Source: a virus
Strand: one strand, 5' to 3'
Length of the DNA stretch: 44,599 nt
Virus record (IMG/VR): IMGVR_UViG_3300020578_000153
Location: 1 to 44,599 of that record
Shown here: in pieces, positions 1 to 7,712 of the stretch
Numbering within the stretch: position 1 is the first letter of the stretch
Layout of the letters: the number at the start of each line of letters is the position of its first letter
Notes under the pieces: generated by a model
Database searches by the model: none
What the model was told of the DNA's origin: nothing
The model's input: the letters and a program-made list of their open reading frames with translations, nothing else
Program-made: the position numbers and the translations under genes

Positions 1-1
1 A

Positions 2-106
2 ATTTTAAAAGCAATTAAAAAATCTCTTTTTTATAATTGCATTAATGATGCAAAAGTAACAAAGTTAGACGACAAAACAAAAATTAAAGTTAAAATAGAT
101 TACTAA
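2..106 (+). CDS. 3' end of a gene cut by the window edge
   Basis: An open frame enters from the left edge and ends with TAA at 104-106, leaving 34 codons rich in lysine (ending KVKIDY). Seventeen bases after it comes the AAGGAA ribosome-binding site of the next gene, so it is probably the upstream member of the same operon. Too little is visible to name a family. Confidence 0.5.
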   Translation: MLKAIKKSLFYNCINDAKVTKLDDKTKIKVKIDY

Positions 107-122
107 TCATAAGGAAATAACA

Positions 123-317
123 ATGACAGCGAAGACAATAGAAGAAATTTACTACGAAATGGAAAAGCGTGGACAAATTGCTCCGGTTGGAGAATGTATT
201 TATTGCGACCGAGAAAGGGCAAAAGGAAACATAGTATTTCCGTCGCACGAAGCTTTTTCTTTTTGTAGGTCTTATCCGGGTGGTAGAAATCATTGCACTT
301 GCGATACTTGTTTCTGA
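123..317 (+). CDS. Small Cys-rich hypothetical protein
   Basis: A 64-residue product with an AAGGAAATAACA ribosome-binding region just before ATG. A CIYC pair near residue 25 and a CTCDTC cluster at the C-terminus form a plausible four-cysteine zinc site. It is first in a run of tiny Cys-pair proteins in this operon. Function is not recognised; a regulatory or host-interaction role is only a guess. Confidence 0.7.
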   Translation: MTAKTIEEIYYEMEKRGQIAPVGECIYCDRERAKGNIVFPSHEAFSFCRSYPGGRNHCTCDTCF

Positions 318-328
318 AAGGAAAAACA

Positions 329-613
329 ATGGCAATTTGCAAATATTGTAACTCTGAATTTTCAGATGAGCGTTTAGAAGCTGGTTACGATTATTGTATG
401 GTTGGAGATTGTGCTAACAAAGGACTTGCTGAAAAGACAGCAGAGTTCAGAAAAATCTACATTCCAGCTTTACTTCATAAGTGTAATTACTTTTGGACTA
501 GACGAGATCAATTGCAATTACTTAATGTTCGGTCTGATTTATTGGCTGGGCATGGTGATATAAATGATATTAGAAAAGACCCTTGCAAAAAGGAAAACAA
601 CAACAATGAGTAA
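329..613 (+). CDS. Small zinc-ribbon-like hypothetical protein
   Basis: The product begins MAICKYCNSEFSDE (94 residues). The start follows GAAAGGAAAAACA at good spacing; an in-frame start 36 bases earlier lies inside the preceding gene and lacks a ribosome-binding site. CKYC at residues 4-7 and CMVGDC further on suggest one structural zinc site. The 3' end overlaps the next gene by 8 bases, which suggests coupled translation. No family was recognised. Confidence 0.7.
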   Translation: MAICKYCNSEFSDERLEAGYDYCMVGDCANKGLAEKTAEFRKIYIPALLHKCNYFWTRRDQLQLLNVRSDLLAGHGDINDIRKDPCKKENNNNE

Positions 614-809
614 AAAACCAACCTTACAAGAAGCAGCCGTTCTTTCATTAACACTTGAAAGATTGATTGATCAAATCCGTGAAAATGGAAGTTCCGAGTT
701 GCTTAAAAAAGATGAAATTGATCAAATTGTTCAACTCAGCAAGAAGCTGACTTATGAATTGGGCTGGGCAGTCTTCAATGATCGCGCCAGAAGATCAGAT
801 GAATCTTAA
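606..809 (+). CDS. Small helical hypothetical protein
   Basis: A 67-residue product starting MSKKPTLQ, with AAGGAAAACAACAACA as ribosome-binding region. It is largely amphipathic helix with leucine/isoleucine periodicity and a charged tail. It overlaps the genes on both sides by about 8-11 bases, typical of this operon. Function unknown. Confidence 0.65.
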   Translation: MSKKPTLQEAAVLSLTLERLIDQIRENGSSELLKKDEIDQIVQLSKKLTYELGWAVFNDRARRSDES

Positions 810-972
810 TAATTTGATCAATGACACAATTAAAGAATTGTGCATAAAACAAGTTCATTTTCTCTTGGATTATCCAAAAAGAGAAAATATAGTGGTTTAT
901 GATTGGGCTTTAGATATAGAGCATAACCAAGATTTTGCCATTTGGGAATTGGAATATTTAGGAAAACTTTAG
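799..972 (+). CDS. Small hypothetical protein
   Basis: A 57-residue acidic product starting MNLNNLIND inside the end of the preceding gene (11-base overlap). The ribosome-binding site is weak (AGAAGATCAG), which suggests translational coupling. No motif was recognised. Confidence 0.55.
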   Translation: MNLNNLINDTIKELCIKQVHFLLDYPKRENIVVYDWALDIEHNQDFAIWELEYLGKL

Positions 973-984
973 AAAGGAATGACA

Positions 985-1302
985 ATGTACGCAACTGAAG
1001 AATGCACTTGTGAAAGAGATCACAAAGAAAAGTTCATCTGTGATTTTTGTTTTGATGAATTCAAATCAGAATTTGAATGGTTAATGAATTCTGTCGTAGA
1101 TGAGAACGGAGAAAGATTTCGGGATGAAACTGAAATGCTTTGTGTCAAAGCAAGGCGTTCAGTTAGAGATATCCAAAAATACTTGAAATCTCTTATGAAT
1201 AAAGGACTTATTAGTCACGAAAGAGTTGATGAAATGAACGCAAATCTGAATGAAATTAATTTTCTTCTTTTCTGGACGGATATGCTTGATCGTGGCGTAT
1301 AA
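985..1302 (+). CDS. Cys-rich hypothetical protein
   Basis: A 105-residue product. Two ATGs lie 6 bases apart (979 and 985); the second has better spacing from AAAGGA and is chosen. A CTC motif near the N-terminus and a CDFC pair around residue 20 could bind zinc, followed by a helical region (SVRDIQKYLKSLMNKG). Downstream genes overlap it. Function unknown. Confidence 0.7.
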   Translation: MYATEECTCERDHKEKFICDFCFDEFKSEFEWLMNSVVDENGERFRDETEMLCVKARRSVRDIQKYLKSLMNKGLISHERVDEMNANLNEINFLLFWTDMLDRGV

Positions 1303-1408
1303 GTGTATAAATTGTGAAGCGGTTTATGATGAAGAACCGGAAGAAAGAATCTGTACAATTTGCTATGAGCAAAGTGTTGTAAAAGAAAGAGATGAAAGGG
1401 TTAACTAA
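1292..1408 (+). CDS. Mini zinc-ribbon protein, GTG start
   Basis: A 38-residue frame starting GTG inside the end of the previous gene and ending in TAATG, so its stop overlaps the next ATG by one base. It encodes CINC and CTIC pairs 14 residues apart, a complete minimal zinc ribbon. The regular overlaps on both sides support it as a real gene despite the size. Function unknown. Confidence 0.5.
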   Translation: MAYKCINCEAVYDEEPEERICTICYEQSVVKERDERVN

Positions 1409-1581
1409 TGACATTTCTTTGTGAAATGTGCTGTGCTGTTTTAGAAGATGACATTTCATTTTGTGATGATTGTTTTAGAACTATGCCGGAAGACAAATGG
1501 GTAAATGTAAATTTTCTAACTGCAAAATGGGAAAGTGACAATGGAAATAGATTATATGTATCTTGGTCCAACGCCTTGTGA
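1408..1581 (+). CDS. Small CxxC-pair protein
   Basis: A 57-residue product (MTFLCEMCCAVLEDD...) joined to the preceding frame by TAATG. CEMC and CDDC pairs are spaced as in a zinc ribbon. Its last 41 bases overlap the next gene, longer than the usual overlap here, so the C-terminal end is less certain. Confidence 0.5.
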   Translation: MTFLCEMCCAVLEDDISFCDDCFRTMPEDKWVNVNFLTAKWESDNGNRLYVSWSNAL

Positions 1582-1867
1582 TGAAACTTGTGCTCAAGTT
1601 GGACAAGATGGTTATAGATCATTAGCAATAAAAGAAATGAATGCTTATATTGCTCAACTGTATCGGACATTTGCTGATGTTGATCAATTCAATGTTAGTT
1701 TTAAAATTAAATGGGAAACCCATGATTTTGGAACCTATGGAGAAGTGATTGCTGTTTATGATGCTGCAGATCAAGAATCAACAAGAAAAGCTTTAGACAT
1801 TGAATGGCGACTCCCTGAAAAATGGGATGATGAAGCTCTAAAAGAAATAGGAAAGGAAAATCAATGA
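1541..1867 (+). CDS. Hypothetical protein
   Basis: A 108-residue product starting MEIDYMYLGPTPCDETCAQ. ATG 1541 has GAAAG at usable spacing; a GTG 6 bases upstream is the alternative. The N-terminal part has C-x3-C and the C-terminal half looks like a small alpha/beta domain. It overlaps the next gene by 4 bases (ATGA). No family was recognised. Confidence 0.7.
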   Translation: MEIDYMYLGPTPCDETCAQVGQDGYRSLAIKEMNAYIAQLYRTFADVDQFNVSFKIKWETHDFGTYGEVIAVYDAADQESTRKALDIEWRLPEKWDDEALKEIGKENQ

Positions 1868-2100
1868 GATTCTGTGGAGAAATCCTCTACAATAAGGGAT
1901 TGGATAACGAAGACTTGGTGCATTCCGATATCTGTCACAATTGCAATCCGAAATCAGATCCGAATAAGGAGATGAGCAGCAATTACAGAGAGTTTTTGCA
2001 TGCTGCTTTGGATGAGTGGTTGGACAACGCAAACGGAACCGGTGCGTTTTGGCTTGGAGATCCGCAATACTTCTTGGATTGGGAAAAAGATAATGATTGA
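1864..2100 (+). CDS. Hypothetical protein
   Basis: A 78-residue product (MRFCGEILYNKGLDNED...) with AAAGGAAAATCA ribosome-binding region. Three cysteines and a histidine in the first 35 residues (FCGE, CHNC) may bind metal. The 3' end overlaps the next start by 8 bases. Function not recognised. Confidence 0.65.
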   Translation: MRFCGEILYNKGLDNEDLVHSDICHNCNPKSDPNKEMSSNYREFLHAALDEWLDNANGTGAFWLGDPQYFLDWEKDND

Positions 2101-2800
2101 AATAGAGAAAATCCCAGATTACGCTCGTCATGCTTTACAAAAGCCTGACTATTTTTCTTATTGGGGTTCTGACGATATGTTTGTCACTTGGGGTTTTACC
2201 GGAATTGATCGTTACGGAAATTCTAGTTTAGTTGACCTTTCTAATTTTGAAGTCATCAGCAAAGATTTAATGGATCGTTTTCCTGATGATTTTAGAATAG
2301 AGTGCTATCGTCATTGGGCTGTTGGTCATGTTAATCGTTTAGTTTGTCATATTCTACATAGTGAACGAAATGGTTTTGTTAATGAAAACATTACCGAAGC
2401 TTTTAAGGCTGTAATAGATTGGCATAATAATCTATTAATGTATCCAATTGCAGATGAGTCGCATTATTATGATATAGAATTTGAAGCAATTCAAGAAAGT
2501 TTTAATCAATTACCAGCGTATTTATTGGAAATGATTGATACTTCTGACCCAGAGTGGGTGTTCAAAGTTTATAGTGAACTTGTTAATTATATGAATGTTG
2601 AAATTGTACCAGACGCAGATTTGTGGCCAAAAGATGGAGAAATCTTAGAAGCCGTTTATCATGCAAACCTGTTTAATGAAGAAAAAACAGAGGAGTGGGA
2701 TAAGTGGTGCAATGATAGAAATTGGGCAACAATCAAATTTAAAAAAATCAATAACAATCTAAACCAACTTAAACTATTTGAGGAAAGCAATGATAATTAA
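2093..2800 (+). CDS. Hypothetical protein, about 235 residues
   Basis: The frame is open further upstream, but that part lies over the previous gene. ATG 2093 (MIEIEKIPDYARHALQKPD) overlaps the upstream stop by 8 bases, as neighbours do. The product is acidic and rich in Trp and Tyr. It overlaps the next gene by 11 bases. I recognise no catalytic motif. Confidence 0.7.
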   Translation: MIEIEKIPDYARHALQKPDYFSYWGSDDMFVTWGFTGIDRYGNSSLVDLSNFEVISKDLMDRFPDDFRIECYRHWAVGHVNRLVCHILHSERNGFVNENITEAFKAVIDWHNNLLMYPIADESHYYDIEFEAIQESFNQLPAYLLEMIDTSDPEWVFKVYSELVNYMNVEIVPDADLWPKDGEILEAVYHANLFNEEKTEEWDKWCNDRNWATIKFKKINNNLNQLKLFEESNDN

Positions 2801-3188
2801 AACAGACAGAGACATCTTTGAAGTTGTCGCAAATCATTTGTTGAGACAAAGGTGTAGATCAATGCAGGAATACTTTTATCTTGACGGGAAAAAAGCATTA
2901 AGTTGTGCCTATCGCGGTAAAGAAAATACAAAATGTGCTATAGGTGCTATCATATCTGATCAATTTTATGATTCATCTTTTGAGCGCAAAGGTTGTGATG
3001 ATGCGGATATTTTTAATGCAATATTGTTGAGCAATCCAGACTGGGAAGTGAGTAATTCATCACACCGTCTTTTATCTGAACTTCAAAATCTGCATGATTC
3101 AGAACTTCCTTTTTCTTGGGAATATTTTCTTGGCAGATTTAAATTTTCTGCAGAAGGCCATTTTTTAAATAACATCTGGAGATATTAA
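2790..3188 (+). CDS. Member of a three-copy phage family (YRG...KCAxG motif)
   Basis: A 132-residue product. Start ATG 2790 follows TTGAGGAAAGCA. The signature is CAYRGKENTKCAIGAII, then a SNPDW segment and LHDSE. The same skeleton recurs in the products of 15582-16172 and 19118-19492, so this is a duplicated family. It is followed by a partner family member at 3267, and the same two families are adjacent again, in the opposite order, at 14962-16172. Function unknown. Confidence 0.8.
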   Translation: MIIKTDRDIFEVVANHLLRQRCRSMQEYFYLDGKKALSCAYRGKENTKCAIGAIISDQFYDSSFERKGCDDADIFNAILLSNPDWEVSNSSHRLLSELQNLHDSELPFSWEYFLGRFKFSAEGHFLNNIWRY

Positions 3189-3266
3189 GATCAAAAATAA
3201 ATAAACATACTTACAATTAAAAAATAATTTAACTTATAAAAATAATTATCAAAGAAAGAAAAAACA

Positions 3267-3842
3267 ATGAACAAAAAAGCAATGCTTGAAATTGCAGATC
3301 TGATTCAAAGATCAGATGCAAAGAGTTTTCATATGGGAAGTTGGTTTGGTAGAAATACTGAATTTGACGATCTTGACGATGATGCTCAATATGAAATGGA
3401 AGGTTTAGGTTTCGGTCCAGGTGATAAAGTAAATGTCTCCACTTATTCTTCTTGGCTAAACATGGAGGATATTGTTGATCAAGATTTCCAGAATAGCTTG
3501 AAGTGTGATACTACGGCATGTATTGCTGGTTGGGCTGTGTTTAATGCTTGGCTGCAAGACAAGGATAGGAAATTTGGTCAGGTTCAGACTGAAGCATCAG
3601 AAATTCTTGATCTATCCTGGCTTGAATCAAAAAGACTTTTCTTTTGCGAAGAGGGTTCAATTTGGGATGAAGTTGCACATGAATATGAATTTGATTATGA
3701 CAGAGATCATCCAGAAACTTGGGATTTGCCTAATATTATGGTGGCTAGCGTTCTGAGAAGAATTGCAAATGGTGACCTAAAACTTCATGAAGAGTATGTG
3801 GATGACGAAGAGTGTGAGGATGACGATGCCGAATTGGTGTGA
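3267..3842 (+). CDS. Member of a duplicated phage family (CxTxACxAGWAV motif)
   Basis: A 191-residue acidic product beginning MNKKAMLEIADLIQ. Signatures are FHMGSWFG near residue 30 and CDTTACIAGWAV near residue 85, then a helical tail ending in a D/E-rich stretch. The paralog at 14962-15582 conserves both motifs (FHMGAWFG, CGTTACLAGWAV), which fixes the start. The AT-rich 78-base gap upstream carries an AAAGAAAGAAAAAAC ribosome-binding region. Function unknown. Confidence 0.8.
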   Translation: MNKKAMLEIADLIQRSDAKSFHMGSWFGRNTEFDDLDDDAQYEMEGLGFGPGDKVNVSTYSSWLNMEDIVDQDFQNSLKCDTTACIAGWAVFNAWLQDKDRKFGQVQTEASEILDLSWLESKRLFFCEEGSIWDEVAHEYEFDYDRDHPETWDLPNIMVASVLRRIANGDLKLHEEYVDDEECEDDDAELV

Positions 3843-4362
3843 AAATCACTTGTCCATTTATGGACCAGATGATGATATGCAAAATATTTTGGATGTCATT
3901 AGGATTGGGGAAGATGACTATATGCTTTTAGAATCCCTTTATCCGACCCCTATAGAATTGATGATAGGTGATGCCTCAATAATTCCAGACGAAAAACAAC
4001 TTGACAATCTAACAAATTATGGATACAAAAGCTGGTATGACTGGAGAATTGCTAAATGGGGCTGTAAGTGGCCAGAATCTGATTTATCTGTAGGTCAAGA
4101 TTATACCAACAATGGTGATGGAACATCAGTAATTGCTTTTAATTTTGATACTCCTTGGGCACCGCCTATTGAAGCATTTGATAAAATTAGCCAAGACTAT
4201 CCAAATTTATTGTTTTGCCTTTATTACGAAGAGCCAGGTATGGGGTTTTGTGGTTCAGATGTTTGGGCAAAAGGAGAAAAGCAACAATCAGAGTCGGGAG
4301 ATCTAATAAGCAAGTATTTTGATGAACAACATCTATATGAAGAGTACATTGGAAACAACTAA
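3826..4362 (+). CDS. YubB/DUF1281-like ferredoxin-fold protein
   Basis: The start is placed at MPNWCENHLSIYG because this N-terminus is the hallmark of the DUF1281/YubB (Api92-like) family common in phages and plasmids; GAGG lies 9 bases upstream. The C-terminal half contains DTPWAPPIEAF and YEEPGMGFCG, the second family signature. It is 178 residues long. The 17-base overlap with the upstream gene indicates coupling. The family's biochemical role is not established. Confidence 0.85.
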   Translation: MPNWCENHLSIYGPDDDMQNILDVIRIGEDDYMLLESLYPTPIELMIGDASIIPDEKQLDNLTNYGYKSWYDWRIAKWGCKWPESDLSVGQDYTNNGDGTSVIAFNFDTPWAPPIEAFDKISQDYPNLLFCLYYEEPGMGFCGSDVWAKGEKQQSESGDLISKYFDEQHLYEEYIGNN

Positions 4363-4374
4363 GGAAATAAAACA

Positions 4375-4809
4375 ATGACTATTAATGAAAAAATTCTTAC
4401 AGAAATCCATGGCGTTTTGCCAAGTAAAGAAAAAATGGAAGCAGCTGAATTTTACGGCATTACGTATCTTGATGATGGACTTACATTTAAAAAATTGGCT
4501 CAACATCCTGACATTTATTCAATGATTGATAACCTCCAACAAGATCGAATTATGAATATCAGTAATTATGATTATTATGCAGTTATCACAACTGGTTGGG
4601 CAGCACCTTTAGATGAAAATGGTGAGGTTAAAAATAGACCATCTGTTGACCCTCAAAGACGAAGGGTCAGATTGATTATAACTGTTGATGTGAATGATAA
4701 AGATATTGCGAGTGTTATTGAGTTTTCTGACGACCCCGACAATCTTCTTTTTGATCATGATAATGCAACTGGTCCTCTTAAGGATGCTATTAGAAATTTG
4801 CTTTTATAA
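4375..4809 (+). CDS. Conserved phage hypothetical protein
   Basis: A 144-residue product with AAGGAAATAAAACA before ATG. The core TTGWAAPLDENGEV, then RPSVDPQRRRVRLIITVDV, resembles a protein I associate with actinobacteriophages, forming a beta-rich domain. A small tail follows. No enzymatic motif is visible. Confidence 0.75.
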   Translation: MTINEKILTEIHGVLPSKEKMEAAEFYGITYLDDGLTFKKLAQHPDIYSMIDNLQQDRIMNISNYDYYAVITTGWAAPLDENGEVKNRPSVDPQRRRVRLIITVDVNDKDIASVIEFSDDPDNLLFDHDNATGPLKDAIRNLLL

Positions 4810-4810
4810 A

Positions 4811-5158
4811 ATGTTTAATTTTGAAGATTTTGAGGAAGACGGTTTATTTTATCAAAACAGGTTCTTTGACGAAAAAGTGGATATGGGTAATTTTCCCTCA
4901 TCGCTTATGATGATCACTAATGCGTTGAAAAATATTGATTATGATTCCACTCTAAAAGGTGGTCATCATCTGATGATGAAAATTTTCAACATGACTGGTC
5001 TTGAGTTTAACGATTCAAACGAGGAGGCATTGAATATCATTATGGGTCTTGTTTCACATGTTTTTGCTTTGCTTATGACCTGTGATAACAAAGAATCGTA
5101 TTTTAATTATTTTGACAATGTAATAATTAGACCAATGATTGGAGACAATATTGACTGA
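4811..5158 (+). CDS. Hypothetical protein
   Basis: A 115-residue product starting MFNFEDFEEDG one base after the previous stop, so it depends on coupling (no good ribosome-binding site). It is acidic N-terminally with a hydrophobic helix (NIIMGLVSHVFALLM) towards the C-terminus. Its end overlaps the WhiB gene by 8 bases. Function unknown. Confidence 0.65.
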   Translation: MFNFEDFEEDGLFYQNRFFDEKVDMGNFPSSLMMITNALKNIDYDSTLKGGHHLMMKIFNMTGLEFNDSNEEALNIIMGLVSHVFALLMTCDNKESYFNYFDNVIIRPMIGDNID

Positions 5159-5483
5159 CCAATGGCAAGATAGAGCAGAATGTAAAAGCACTAATATTCT
5201 TTTTTTCTATTCAGAAACTGGCGACAGCAAACTGAACCGAAAGAATGAAGCAATGGCAAAAATGTTTTGTAGTAAGTGTCAAGTTGCTGCAGAGTGTTTG
5301 CATTATGCAATTGAGAACGATGAGGCATTCGGTATTTGGGGTTCATTCTCTACTAAAGAACGCTACGCATTAACAAATCTTTATCCAGTAGAAGAGTTCA
5401 GCATTGATCTCTGCAAAATGCTGGTGAATAAAGAAATCAAATCAATCAAAGCACAAATCCTAATCAAAAATCACGGAGGCTAA
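5151..5483 (+). CDS. whiB: WhiB-family Fe-S transcription factor
   Basis: A 110-residue product with a probable TTG start (MTDQWQDRAECK) after GGAGACAATA. All four cluster-ligand cysteines are present: C11, C40, C43 and C49 (C-x28-C-x2-C-x5-C). GIWGS at 61-65 replaces the usual G(V/I)WGG turn. The family binds a 4Fe-4S cluster and the primary sigma factor and occurs in Actinobacteria and their phages; phage versions can act against host WhiB regulation. It lies one base before the ParB-like gene, in the same operon. Confidence 0.93.
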   Translation: MTDQWQDRAECKSTNILFFYSETGDSKLNRKNEAMAKMFCSKCQVAAECLHYAIENDEAFGIWGSFSTKERYALTNLYPVEEFSIDLCKMLVNKEIKSIKAQILIKNHGG

Positions 5484-5484
5484 T

Positions 5485-6402
5485 ATGGCTACCAAAAAGG
5501 CAAATAAAAACCAAGAGTTGTCCTTTGACAACACAACAACACCGAAAGAAGTGAATGCAAACCTCATTGTTCCGGTTATCAGACAAAAAACCAATACTGT
5601 CATTAACCGGAGCAAATCTATTGGAAATGAGTCCACTCTCTCTTCAGAGATTTTGGTGAAAGATCTTGTTTTGGATCTTTCATACCAGAGATATCCCAAT
5701 GAAACAAAAGTTAACAAGATTGTCAAGAATTTTGATAAGGGTGCCCTTGGTGTTATCATTTGCTCAGCTAGAGAAGATGGCACTATCGTTATTCTTGACG
5801 GTGGCCATCGCATTGCTGCAATGAGAATGATGAAGCTTGACGACCAATTTGTTGATTGCCTAGTTTATTTCGGACTCACTATCCCTGAGGAAGCAAATCT
5901 TTTTAACTTGATCAATGACAATCGGACCAAGCCAAAGACACAAGATTTGTTTAAGGCAAAAGTTGTTGCACATGATTCAAGCGCAGTTGAAATTGATAAG
6001 ATTTTCAAAAAGCACAATCTTTCTACTTCAAATCAGGCAGGTGCTAACCTTATTAGAGCAGTTGGCACTGTCAGTAATTTGTATAAGAAAAACGGCTCTA
6101 CAAATGTTGATAAGACAATTGAAATTCTAAAACTTGCTTTTGGCAATCATTCCTCATCGTTTACTGATTTTGCTCTTGTTTCTGTTTCCAATATGGTTAG
6201 CATTTATCCCAATATGGATAGGAATAGACTGATTAATGCTTTGAAGTTGTTTGGAAGCATTAGTCATTGGTCAAACAGTGGCTCTATTGTTTCAAATCAG
6301 CTTAAGGTGAAAGATCGTTCTATTGGAATGGCAATCGTTGCAATTCGTGATTACAACAAGAAGTTAAAGACCAATCGCCTTGATGAAAAGATTTTGTGGT
6401 GA
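5485..6402 (+). CDS. ParB/Srx-fold protein (ParB-like nuclease domain)
   Basis: A 305-residue product with GGAGGC before ATG. Residues about 55-150 hold the ParB N-terminal-like domain: SYQRYPNE at 67-74, then VILDGGHRIAAMRMM with the family DGGHR at 105-109. The C-terminal half is helical. In this fold the GHR motif binds nucleotides (CTP in true ParB) or supports nuclease/kinase activity. No ParA or parS-like repeats are seen, so a DNA-processing or regulatory role is likelier than partitioning. Confidence 0.88.
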   Translation: MATKKANKNQELSFDNTTTPKEVNANLIVPVIRQKTNTVINRSKSIGNESTLSSEILVKDLVLDLSYQRYPNETKVNKIVKNFDKGALGVIICSAREDGTIVILDGGHRIAAMRMMKLDDQFVDCLVYFGLTIPEEANLFNLINDNRTKPKTQDLFKAKVVAHDSSAVEIDKIFKKHNLSTSNQAGANLIRAVGTVSNLYKKNGSTNVDKTIEILKLAFGNHSSSFTDFALVSVSNMVSIYPNMDRNRLINALKLFGSISHWSNSGSIVSNQLKVKDRSIGMAIVAIRDYNKKLKTNRLDEKILW

Positions 6403-6404
6403 AT

Positions 6405-6782
6405 ATGAGTAACTATCCGCCAGGTGTTACTGGCAATGAATATGAGATTGCTGGACCCGATGCAGAATGGTATGACGACAGTTGGATTTGTAAAAATCAA
6501 ATTCAGGAAGTACAATTGCCATTGGATGTTTTTAAAAAGATTGAATACTTTCTATCATCATATACAGATGAAGTTAGATATGAAATTATATCTAAAAATC
6601 TCGCTTCTCATTTAGCTAGATTAAGAAATGAGATTATTAATGCAACCAAAGGAGAGCCAACTATTATTTCATATACTTGCAATAACATTGGTGCAGAAAA
6701 ACAATCTTATCGTGGAGAAATCTGGTGGCAGTGTGATCAATGTGGTGAAGAATATCAAGATTGGATAGATGATCGTGACTGA
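6405..6782 (+). CDS. Conserved phage zinc-ribbon protein
   Basis: A 125-residue product starting MSNYPPGVTGNEYEIAGPD, an N-terminus I recognise from many phage and actinobacterial small proteins. The C-terminus carries CDQCGEEY, half a zinc ribbon, with another cysteine about 20 residues before it. GTG codons at 6396 and 6399 are alternative starts. It overlaps the next gene by 14 bases. Function unknown. Confidence 0.78.
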   Translation: MSNYPPGVTGNEYEIAGPDAEWYDDSWICKNQIQEVQLPLDVFKKIEYFLSSYTDEVRYEIISKNLASHLARLRNEIINATKGEPTIISYTCNNIGAEKQSYRGEIWWQCDQCGEEYQDWIDDRD

Positions 6783-7119
6783 AGAAAAAGCAAGTTGTGC
6801 TGCTCGTATTTACGATGAGCTTGCTGAAAGAGAAACTCAAATTGAAGAGTTATCTGAGCGCTGGCTAAAAAAAGATGATGAAGATGCTTTGGATGAACTT
6901 AACAGTTTGCCACTAGATATTAATTCAAAAAAAGTAATTACAATTCTATTGTCAACTGGTGGCCCAGCAGATTGGGTAGAAGTTTGGTGTGATGATTCAG
7001 AAATTTTAGAAATGTACTATCATTTTTCAGATTGGTTTGATCATGCTAAAAGAAAAATATCAGAAACATCACCTCTCTATAACTGGTGTGAATCATTATT
7101 AGAACAAGGATACCTGTAA
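6769..7119 (+). CDS. Conserved hypothetical protein
   Basis: A 116-residue product starting at ATG 6769 or GTG 6775. It contains VITILLSTGGPADWVEVWCDD, a segment I have seen in phage and mobile-element proteins of unknown role, and a following helix (MYYHFSDWFDHAK). It overlaps the next gene by one base (TAATG). Confidence 0.7.
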   Translation: MIVTEEKASCAARIYDELAERETQIEELSERWLKKDDEDALDELNSLPLDINSKKVITILLSTGGPADWVEVWCDDSEILEMYYHFSDWFDHAKRKISETSPLYNWCESLLEQGYL

Positions 7120-7640
7120 TGGAAATTACAACCAACGCAAAGTTAACTATTGATGTTGACATTGATGATCTTGCTACCAAGATCTTTGAAACAGATAGCA
7201 ACCACAGCGAAATTGAAAACTGGGTTGAATCAAACCTTGACAGTTACATTGAGTCTTGGTTCCGTAATAATTTTGATATATCAGATTATTCAAACGATCT
7301 TGATGTTGATTATCTTTACGAAGCACGGAGGCTGTTGGAAATGTATAGCCCAGGAAATGCTTGTCGTACTGGCGAAGCTTTTACTGAGGCTATTGAGTCG
7401 GGTTTCAAATATCTCGTTGATGAATCAAGGATAAACTTGACCTCGCTTACTAAGGCGGAGTTGTCTTATCTTGTCAAAACAGAAATCAGTGATTCGGTTA
7501 AACTTGTTCTTGATCAAGAGTTCAAAAACTTGAAGGATAAGATCAAGCCAATTTTACAAGAGATGATCGCGGAGTCTTTTGGTCTCGCTGTTCCTGCAAA
7601 TAATCCTGCTCTTGGCAATAATCCAGAAGCAATAATTTAA
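7119..7640 (+). CDS. Hypothetical protein
   Basis: A 173-residue acidic product, mostly helical, translationally coupled to the upstream gene. An Ala/Asn-rich tail (NPALGNNPEAII) ends it. It is the last gene before a strong hairpin at 7659-7692. No motif was recognised. Confidence 0.7.
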   Translation: MEITTNAKLTIDVDIDDLATKIFETDSNHSEIENWVESNLDSYIESWFRNNFDISDYSNDLDVDYLYEARRLLEMYSPGNACRTGEAFTEAIESGFKYLVDESRINLTSLTKAELSYLVKTEISDSVKLVLDQEFKNLKDKIKPILQEMIAESFGLAVPANNPALGNNPEAII

Positions 7641-7658
7641 TTTACAAACAATAACAAT

Positions 7659-7692
7659 GATGCGGGGAGGCAGGAAACTGCCTCCCCGCGTC
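7659..7692 (+). terminator. GC-rich GAAA-loop hairpin between two genes
   Basis: GCGGGGAGGCAG - GAAA - CTGCCTCCCCGC is a perfect 12-bp stem (7662-7689), extended by GAT/GTC at its base. It stands out in AT-rich DNA. No U-tract follows, so it may be a terminator of the non-U type, an mRNA 3' stabiliser or a processing site. The next gene starts 20 bases downstream. Confidence 0.55.
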
Positions 7693-7712
7693 GTAATGAA
7701 AGGTAATATCAT

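Noticed and set aside
5485-6402. Plasmid-type partition system
   Set aside because: Only a ParB-fold protein is present; there is no ParA ATPase and no parS-like repeat cluster nearby.
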